This document shows, one piece after another, positions 1-5,531 of a stretch of DNA of 17,616 nucleotides. Each line of letters opens with the position of its first letter. Within the stretch, counting starts at the first letter, position 1. A program made the position numbers and the translations under genes. Below the pieces are notes generated by a model, which was given only the letters and a program-made list of their open reading frames with translations, was not told the DNA's origin and did no database searches. Origin of the DNA: CAZEAC01 sp964510065. GTDB lineage: Bacteria > Bdellovibrionota_C > UBA2361 > CAIXSY01. The stretch is taken from the NCBI GenBank assembly GCA_964510065.1, contig CAZEAC010000097.1:1-17616 (forward strand), in the 5' to 3' direction.

Positions 1-163
1 GGCGTTTTGGATTTGCTGGAATTTTGGATGAGATTTGCGAGAAAGCATGCCGGGAAAAACGCAGGAATAGCAGGGCTATTTCGAGTATTTTCCCGGCATG
101 TTTTCTCGCAAAGATCGCCGAAAGGCCAGCGAAGGCGAAATGCATAGTTTTTCAGAGGTTCCC
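1..163. mobile_element. Foldback MITE-like element, copy 1 (left end outside window)
   Basis: Non-coding element almost identical over its flanks to 13908-14010. The right terminus GAGGTTCCC (155-163) is followed by TA. By comparison with copy 2 about 19 bases of the left terminus lie outside the window. The element is one long imperfect palindrome. An outer arm pairs with the right end. A middle arm (1-39 against roughly 113-143) is about two-thirds matched. A strong inner stem of 25 bases (34-58 with 88-112) has one mismatch. A 6-base stem (66-71 with 75-80) caps the loop. No ORF is present, so mobility would need a transposase in trans. GGG termini and a TA duplication resemble IS5-family (IS427-type) or IS630-type ends; this family assignment is inference. 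Confidence 0.7.
34..112. repeat. Nested inverted repeat in element copy 1
   Basis: Two 25-base arms, 34-58 and 88-112, are complementary except for one position. Inside the 29-base loop, AATAGC (66-71) and GCTATT (75-80) form a second perfect stem with the 3-base loop AGG. The core of this structure (40-118) is absent from copy 2. That suggests a deletable hairpin tip. It is not followed by a T run, so it is not a standard terminator. Confidence 0.75.
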
Positions 164-176
164 TATGTTCCCCCGA

Positions 177-206
177 TTGATATCCTAGCCGCGAGCGTTC
201 TATAGT
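177..206 (+). promoter_or_regulatory. Sigma-70-type promoter of the ugd operon
   Basis: TTGATA at 177-182 and TATAGT at 201-206 are separated by 18 bases. Each matches its consensus hexamer at 5 of 6 positions. Predicted transcription starts near 213, about 30 bases before the ugd ATG. The ribosome binding site AGGAG (232-236) is 8 bases from that ATG. The -35 box lies only 13 bases past the end of the foldback element. Confidence 0.6.
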
Positions 207-244
207 ACTCGAAACTCTCGTTTTTTAGGGTAGGAGTTACACTC

Positions 245-1552
245 ATGAATATTGCGGTTATCGGCTCGGGCTATGTTGGACTAGTTGCCGGAGCGTGTTT
301 TGCCGAGACAGGAAATGACGTAATCTGCGTCGATAATGACCAAAAGAAGATCGAGGCGCTTCGTCGTGGCGAAATCCCAATTTATGAACCAGGTCTTGCT
401 GACTTAGTCGAAAGAAATACCGAAGAAGGAAGGCTACATTTTAGCACTTCGCTCAAAGAGGGCGTTGAAAAATCCGAGATTATCTTTATTGCTGTTGGTA
501 CGCCTCAAGACGAAGATGGTTCAGCCGATCTGACTCATGTGCTCGCTGTAGCGAAGGGAATTGGCGAGCACATGAATGGAAAGAAAATTATTGTCGACAA
601 GTCGACGGTACCTGTGGGTACGGCCGAAAGGGTCCGAAAAGCGATAGCGGCGTGCACCAAGCATCCATTTGAAGTGGTCAGCAATCCCGAGTTTCTGAAA
701 GAGGGCGCGGCGATCGATGACTTTCTCAAGCCTGATCGAGTGGTTGTAGGCGTTGCCAGCGAAGAGGCGGCGAAGGCTATGCGCGAGCTTTATTCGCCTT
801 TTGTACGCACCAATAATCCGATCCTCGTCATGGACGTCGCGTCGGCGGAGATGACCAAGTATGCCGCGAACACCATGCTGGCAACTCGTGTTTCGTTTAT
901 GAACGAGATATCGAATCTCTGCGAAAAAGTTGGTGCGGATATTGACCTGGTGCGCATTGGGATTGGAACCGATTCGCGAATTGGCATGAGCTTTCTCTTC
1001 CCGGGCATTGGCTATGGAGGTTCGTGTTTTCCGAAGGACGTACAAGCGTTGGTCCGAACCGGACGCGATTTTGGTGTAGAGTTAAAAGTTGCCATTGCGG
1101 TCGAAGAAGTTAACAAGCGCCAGAAGTTTGTGATTGTCGAGAAGCTGAGAAATCATTTTAAAGGCGATCTCAAGGGTAAAAAGATTGCGGTGTGGGGACT
1201 CGCTTTTAAGCCGAAGACTGACGACGTGCGCGATGCGCCAGCGTTGGTAGTGTGCAGCGAACTGGCCAAGTTAGGGGCTACCCTGAGTGTGTTTGATCCT
1301 GAAGCGCGCGAGACTTTTGAAGCCAAAATAGGCAAGAATCCGTCGATTCAGTACGCCGATAATAACTACGCGGCGCTGGAAGGAGCTGATGCGTTGGTGA
1401 TTTGCACTGAGTGGAATGAGTTCCGCCGACCGAACATGAGTAAAGTTAAGCAACTCATGAAGACTCCACTCATATTTGACGGCCGCAATATTTTTGATCC
1501 AAAGCGGATTCGTGAACAAGGATTTACGTATTTTTGCATGGGGCGACCGTAG
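245..1552 (+). CDS. ugd: UDP-glucose 6-dehydrogenase
   Basis: Oxidises UDP-glucose twice with NAD+ to give UDP-glucuronate in the cytoplasm, the entry step to uronate and pentose sugar nucleotides. The 435 residues match the family's usual length. The N-terminal Rossmann motif GSGYVGLVAGACFAE covers residues 7-21, with an acidic NAD-ribose-binding end at VDND (29-32). The central part has the conserved SNPEFLKEG (146-154) and the substrate-binding lysine in AEMTKYAAN (K205). The catalytic cysteine is C261 in GYGGSCFPKD. The C-terminal domain has WGLAFKPKTDDVRDAP. ATG at 245 is chosen because AGGAG lies 8 bases upstream and the Rossmann strand begins at residue 2. It is the first gene of a tight operon with a UXS-type decarboxylase and an epimerase, so the product is probably channelled towards UDP-xylose. 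Confidence 0.96.
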   Translation: MNIAVIGSGYVGLVAGACFAETGNDVICVDNDQKKIEALRRGEIPIYEPGLADLVERNTEEGRLHFSTSLKEGVEKSEIIFIAVGTPQDEDGSADLTHVLAVAKGIGEHMNGKKIIVDKSTVPVGTAERVRKAIAACTKHPFEVVSNPEFLKEGAAIDDFLKPDRVVVGVASEEAAKAMRELYSPFVRTNNPILVMDVASAEMTKYAANTMLATRVSFMNEISNLCEKVGADIDLVRIGIGTDSRIGMSFLFPGIGYGGSCFPKDVQALVRTGRDFGVELKVAIAVEEVNKRQKFVIVEKLRNHFKGDLKGKKIAVWGLAFKPKTDDVRDAPALVVCSELAKLGATLSVFDPEARETFEAKIGKNPSIQYADNNYAALEGADALVICTEWNEFRRPNMSKVKQLMKTPLIFDGRNIFDPKRIREQGFTYFCMGRP

Positions 1553-1560
1553 GGCAGAAT

Positions 1561-2508
1561 ATGGCGAGAATAGTGGTCACCGGTGGTGCCGGATTCATCG
1601 GATCGCATCTTGTAGATGTGCTTTTGAAGCGCGGCGATGACGTAGTAGTTGTTGATAACCTTTATACCGGGCGGAAAGAGAACTTCGCGGCGCATCGTGA
1701 CAATCCACGATTCGAATTCTATCGCCACGATATTATCGAACCAGTCTTGATTGAGGCCGATCAGGTGTACCACCTTGCCTGTCCGGCTTCGCCCACGCAC
1801 TACCAGTATAATCCGGTGAAGACCGTCAAAATAAATGTGATGGGCACGATGAATATGCTCGGCCTGTGCAAGCGTGTGAAGGCAAAATTTCTGCTTGCGT
1901 CGACTTCTGAAGTATACGGCGACCCGCTGCAGCATCCACAAAGGGAAAGCTACTGGGGCAATGTAAATCCCATTGGCCCAAGAAGTTGCTACGATGAAGG
2001 GAAGCGCATCGCAGAGACGCTCACCGTGAATTACCGCGAATCGAACAAGCTCGACACTGTTATCGTGCGGATTTTTAACACGTATGGGCCGCGCATGCTC
2101 TTCAATGATGGAAGAGTTGTCTCAAATTTTATCGTGCAGGCGTTGCTCGGGAAGCCCTTGACGATGTATGGCAAGGGCACACAGACCCGCGCGTTTTGCT
2201 TCGCCAGCGATCTTGTGCGAGGGATTATCGCTGCGATGGACAAAAAGGGATTCGCGGGGCCGGTAAATCTTGGAAATCCCAATGAAATGACAATTCGCGA
2301 ATTGGCCGACTTGGTAGTTACGCTTACCGGTTCGAAGTCGAAAATCACCTCTAAAAAACTCCCGGTTGACGATCCTACTCGGCGTCAGCCCGACATCTCT
2401 CTTGCAAAGAAACGGTTGCAGTGGATGCCGACGGTTGAGCTAAAAGAGGGATTAAAAAAGACGATTGCTGATTTTGAAGCGCGGCTCAAGAAAGGAGAGA
2501 AGCTTTAA
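1561..2508 (+). CDS. UDP-glucuronate decarboxylase (UDP-xylose synthase, UXS type)
   Basis: Short-chain dehydrogenase family enzyme that converts UDP-glucuronate to UDP-xylose and CO2 with bound NAD+. It is 315 residues long, the usual size for bacterial single-domain UXS. Visible motifs are GGAGFIGSH (8-16), VDNLYTGRKEN, HLACPASP, STSEVYGDP (114-122), the catalytic YxxxK at Y144/K148 in RSCYDEGKR, FNTYGPRM and NDGRVVSNFIVQAL. The last three are typical of UXS rather than GalE or RmlB. The frame also opens at a TTG at 1534. ATG 1561 is preferred because it follows the ugd stop by 8 bases, starts just before the Rossmann strand and has AGGG 6 bases upstream. The position right after ugd supplies its substrate. 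The stop codon overlaps the next start (TAATG). Confidence 0.93.
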   Translation: MARIVVTGGAGFIGSHLVDVLLKRGDDVVVVDNLYTGRKENFAAHRDNPRFEFYRHDIIEPVLIEADQVYHLACPASPTHYQYNPVKTVKINVMGTMNMLGLCKRVKAKFLLASTSEVYGDPLQHPQRESYWGNVNPIGPRSCYDEGKRIAETLTVNYRESNKLDTVIVRIFNTYGPRMLFNDGRVVSNFIVQALLGKPLTMYGKGTQTRAFCFASDLVRGIIAAMDKKGFAGPVNLGNPNEMTIRELADLVVTLTGSKSKITSKKLPVDDPTRRQPDISLAKKRLQWMPTVELKEGLKKTIADFEARLKKGEKL

Positions 2509-3449
2509 TGAGTATCGTGGTGACCGGCGGGGCCGGCTTCATTGGTTCGCATGTAGTTGATCAACTCATTGCGGCGGGCCAAGAAGTCGTGGTGCTTGAC
2601 GATCTAAGTTCTGGGTCTCGCGACAACTTGCCTCGCGGCGTTCGGCTTGAGGTAGTCGGAATACAGAAGCCTGAAGCGGCGGAGCTGATAAAAAAGCTTA
2701 AACCGAAAGCCATCGTACATGCGGCGGCACAAATCTCTGTGCGCGAAAGCATGAATCGGCCGCTCTTTGATACAGAAGTTAATATTCTTGGTCTTGTGAA
2801 TCTCTTGAGTGCTCTCAAAGAGTCCGATTGCAATCCGCACTTTGTATTTATTTCGACGGGCGGGGCAATCTATGGCGAACAGGAAAAATTTCCGGCCGAT
2901 GAAAGTCATCCGATACGGCCCGAAAGTGTGTACGGGCTTGCCAAGCGGGTAGGTGAGATGTACCTCGAACTGTGGGAGCGTGCGTTTGGACTTCGCTCAA
3001 CGGTGCTCCGATTAGGAAATGTGTACGGACCTCGGCAAAATCCACACGGCGAAGCGGGTGTGGTGGCCATTTTTTGTAAGAAGCTGCTTGCGTCGGAGGT
3101 CCCGGTAATTAATGGCAGCGGAGAGCAGACCCGTGACTTTGTGTATGTGGGTGACGTGGCGCGCGCGATTGTTTTGGCGGCAACTCGGCAGCTACCCGGT
3201 ACCTTTAATATCGGTACGGGAAGCGAAACTTCTGTAAATAAGATATTTCGCGAGCTTGTTCGCGCAAGCGGCGCGAATAGCAGCGCAGAGCGCGTGCCCG
3301 CCAAGGCGGGGGAGCAGATGCGAAGCTGTATTGACCCGCGTCGTGCCGCGAATGTGCTAGGGTGGCGCCCGGAAGTTGACCTGGAGCGGGGAATCGTCCA
3401 AACTTTGGCTTGGTTTAAGGACCATACGCGCAGAAATCAGAACAAATAG
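2508..3449 (+). CDS. NAD-dependent sugar-nucleotide epimerase, GalE-like (possible UDP-xylose or UDP-glucuronate 4-epimerase)
   Basis: Extended short-chain dehydrogenase of 313 residues. It has GGAGFIGSH (7-15), LDDLSSGSRDNLP (30-42), the catalytic ISTGGAIYGE stretch (115-124), YxxxK at Y142/K146, LRLGNVYGPRQ and QTRDFVYVGDVA. These place it in the UDP-hexose 4-epimerase group. The exact substrate cannot be read from motifs. Its start overlaps the UXS stop by one base (TAATG), with AAAGGAGAG (2491-2499) as ribosome binding site, so the two are translationally coupled. Because the two upstream genes make UDP-glucuronate and UDP-xylose, 4-epimerisation of UDP-xylose to UDP-arabinopyranose, or of UDP-glucuronate to UDP-galacturonate, is as likely as the default UDP-glucose/galactose annotation. 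That substrate choice is inferred from context. Confidence 0.85.
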   Translation: MSIVVTGGAGFIGSHVVDQLIAAGQEVVVLDDLSSGSRDNLPRGVRLEVVGIQKPEAAELIKKLKPKAIVHAAAQISVRESMNRPLFDTEVNILGLVNLLSALKESDCNPHFVFISTGGAIYGEQEKFPADESHPIRPESVYGLAKRVGEMYLELWERAFGLRSTVLRLGNVYGPRQNPHGEAGVVAIFCKKLLASEVPVINGSGEQTRDFVYVGDVARAIVLAATRQLPGTFNIGTGSETSVNKIFRELVRASGANSSAERVPAKAGEQMRSCIDPRRAANVLGWRPEVDLERGIVQTLAWFKDHTRRNQNK

Positions 3450-3470
3450 CGAAAAGGCAGTGAGTAACCC

Positions 3471-5273
3471 GTGTCACGAGATCTCATAAGAAATTTCTCG
3501 ATTATCGCCCATATCGATCATGGTAAGTCGACGCTTGCCGATAGACTCCTTGAAGCTACCGGCGCGCTGGAGAAGCGCGAAATGCAGGCGCAGTTTTTGG
3601 ATAAACTCGATCTCGAGCGTGAGCGCGGAATTACAATTAAGGCGCAGACTGTCCGGGTGAGCTACAAAGCTAAAGATGGTGTCGAGTATCAGCTTCAGCT
3701 CATTGATACTCCGGGACATGTAGATTTTTCCTACGAGGTTTCGCGAAGCTTGGCCGCGTGCGAGGGTGCGCTGCTCGTAGTGGATGCAAGCCAGGGGGTC
3801 GAAGCGCAAACGTTGGCAAACGTTTATATGGCGGTGGAAAATGGGCTCGAGATTATACCGGTTTTGAATAAAGTCGACCTTTCGACCGCAGATGTGGAAC
3901 GTGTCAAATTTGAAATTGAGAATGTGATCGGTCTTGATGCGAGTAACGCGCTGTTGGTAAGTGCGAAAACCGGGTTGGGAATCGGCGAGCTTCTGGAGGC
4001 AATAGTAAAACGAATTCCACCGCCTACTCGCGGCTCGCCGGAGAAAAGAATGCGCGCGTTGGTCTATGACTCCTGGTTCGACTCGTACGTTGGCGTGGTC
4101 GTGCAGGTCCGAGTCATAGACGGCGTAATTCGTCCGGGCGATACGATTTGCTTTATGCAGACGGGCGCGGTGTATGAGGTGTTCAAGCTCGGAGTTTTCG
4201 ATCCGCATTCATGCGAGCTTCAGGAGATTAGATCTGGTGAGGTCGGATATTTCTCAGCTTCGATTAAAGACCTTAAGAATGTAAAGATTGGTGATACAGT
4301 TGCGGCGTTTCCTGCCGAAGGACTTGAAGCGTTACCAGGATTCAAAGAAATAAAGCCGATGGTTTTCGGCGGTCTTTTCCCTGTCGACGCTGATGATTAT
4401 CAGTCGCTTCGCGTGGCGCTAGAGAAGCTTAGCCTCAACGATTCCTCTTTTTCGTTTGAGCCGGAAACCTCAGCGGCGCTGGGTTTCGGATTTCGCTGCG
4501 GATATCTTGGCTTGCTGCATATGGAGATTGTGCAGGAGCGGCTCGAACGTGAGTTCGGCCTGTCGCTGATCACTACTGCACCAACCGTGGTGTATCGGGT
4601 CAAGATGGTTAATGGCGAAATGCAGAATGTCGACAATCCAACCAAGCTTCCGCCGGTTAATTTAATTGAGTACATCGAAGAGCCCATAGTTACCGTGACG
4701 ATTCATACCACCGAGGAATTCTTGGGTGCGATTCTTAAGCTCTGCGAGGATAAACGCGGGCGTCAAGTTAATTTGACCTTCCACGGTTCAAAGCGCGGAA
4801 TGGTAGTATATGAACTTCCACTGAACGAAATCGTGCTTGATTTTCATGATAGATTAAAGAGCATTAGTAAAGGCTATGCTTCTTTCGACTATGAACTGAA
4901 AGGCTATCAGGCGGCGGACCTGGTGAAGCTCGACATTAAGCTTAATGGTGAAAATGTTGATGCGTTGAGCGTCATCGTGCACAAAGACAAATCGTTTCAT
5001 AAAGGCCGTGAGCTAACTGAAAAGCTTAAAGAGCTTATTGACCGGCAGATGTTTGAAGTCGCGATCCAGGCTGCGATCGGCGCTAAAATAGTTGCACGAA
5101 GCACGGTGAAGGCGCTTCGTAAGAACGTAACCGCCAAATGTTACGGTGGCGATATTACTCGAAAGAGAAAACTTCTCGAAAAACAGAAAGAAGGCAAAAA
5201 ACGCATGAAGCAGGTAGGAAAAGTTTCGATTCCGCAGGAGGCCTTTCTCGCGGTTTTGAAGATTGGGGATTGA
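3471..5273 (+). CDS. lepA: Elongation factor 4 (LepA), ribosome-associated GTPase
   Basis: Translational GTPase that acts on stalled or pre-translocation ribosomes, associated with the inner membrane and cytosol. The 600 residues match the normal LepA length. The G domain shows AHIDHGKST (13-21), RERGIT in the switch region (50-55), DTPGHVDFSYEV (79-90), NKVD (133-136) and SAKTG. The family-specific C-terminal domain is intact, with VIVHKDKSFHKGRELTEKLK and CYGGDITRKRKLLEKQKEGK. The start is GTG at 3471, 21 bases after the epimerase stop. Only weak Shine-Dalgarno candidates are seen (AAGG near 3454 or GTGAG near 3460). The short gap suggests co-transcription with the sugar-nucleotide genes. 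The usual partner lepB (signal peptidase) does not follow. Confidence 0.96.
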   Translation: MSRDLIRNFSIIAHIDHGKSTLADRLLEATGALEKREMQAQFLDKLDLERERGITIKAQTVRVSYKAKDGVEYQLQLIDTPGHVDFSYEVSRSLAACEGALLVVDASQGVEAQTLANVYMAVENGLEIIPVLNKVDLSTADVERVKFEIENVIGLDASNALLVSAKTGLGIGELLEAIVKRIPPPTRGSPEKRMRALVYDSWFDSYVGVVVQVRVIDGVIRPGDTICFMQTGAVYEVFKLGVFDPHSCELQEIRSGEVGYFSASIKDLKNVKIGDTVAAFPAEGLEALPGFKEIKPMVFGGLFPVDADDYQSLRVALEKLSLNDSSFSFEPETSAALGFGFRCGYLGLLHMEIVQERLEREFGLSLITTAPTVVYRVKMVNGEMQNVDNPTKLPPVNLIEYIEEPIVTVTIHTTEEFLGAILKLCEDKRGRQVNLTFHGSKRGMVVYELPLNEIVLDFHDRLKSISKGYASFDYELKGYQAADLVKLDIKLNGENVDALSVIVHKDKSFHKGRELTEKLKELIDRQMFEVAIQAAIGAKIVARSTVKALRKNVTAKCYGGDITRKRKLLEKQKEGKKRMKQVGKVSIPQEAFLAVLKIGD

Positions 5274-5305
5274 TTCCTGTGCTTCTTCGTAAAGATTAGT
5301 GAGTG

Positions 5306-5393
5306 ACTTGCCATAAATAACTTGCCTTATTCGGCAGCGCGGCCAGATAGTTGCCCTGTAGAATCGACATAGCTACGACGAGAGCATCTTGCC
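5306..5393 (+). repeat. Repeated TTGCC motifs upstream of the sigma-54 promoter
   Basis: ACTTGCC occurs at 5306-5312 and again at 5320-5326, exactly 14 bases apart. Further TTGCC copies lie at 5351-5355 and 5389-5393, all on the + strand. They sit roughly 75-160 bases upstream of the -24 element, the distance range where enhancer-binding activators of sigma-54 promoters usually bind. A role as activator sites is inference. Confidence 0.3.
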
Positions 5394-5464
5394 GGGTTCG
5401 GCGCGCTAACTTTTTACGGCCTATCAAAGAGCGGTTCCGTGTTATTGCAGCGGCTTCGTTAGTA

Positions 5465-5481
5465 TTGGCACGCCCTTTGCT
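5465..5481 (+). promoter_or_regulatory. Sigma-54 (RpoN) -24/-12 promoter
   Basis: TTGGCACG at 5465-5472, four bases, then TTGCT at 5477-5481. This matches the RpoN consensus YTGGCACG-N4-TTGCW at every specified base, including the invariant GG and GC doublets 10 bases apart. Transcription would start near 5491-5493, about 40 bases before the gene for the large exported CotH/dockerin protein. It implies activation by an AAA+ enhancer-binding protein encoded elsewhere. Confidence 0.8.
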
Positions 5482-5531
5482 AGAGAGTGTTATTCTTAGA
5501 CTTTTTTCGAAAGTGATCGTTTAGTCTTCTT

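Noticed and set aside
521..1045. Long antisense ORF (174 codons) within ugd
   Set aside because: It overlaps a clear ugd gene entirely, has no recognisable domain and no ribosome binding site; a shadow ORF of biased codon use.
1534..1560. Upstream TTG start for the UDP-glucuronate decarboxylase
   Set aside because: It would add nine residues overlapping the ugd end; ATG 1561 fits the family N-terminus and has an AGGG at suitable distance.
1366..1941. Antisense ORF of 191 codons across the ugd/UXS junction
   Set aside because: Shadow of two well-supported genes, with low-complexity arginine/histidine-rich translation and no family resemblance.
3474..4208. Antisense ORF of 244 codons within lepA
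   Set aside because: Opposite strand of the highly conserved LepA GTPase domain; the translation has no recognisable motif.
5391..5402. lepA terminator at GCCG-GGTT-CGGC
   Set aside because: Only a 4-bp stem, with the T run ten bases away and over 100 bases past the lepA stop.
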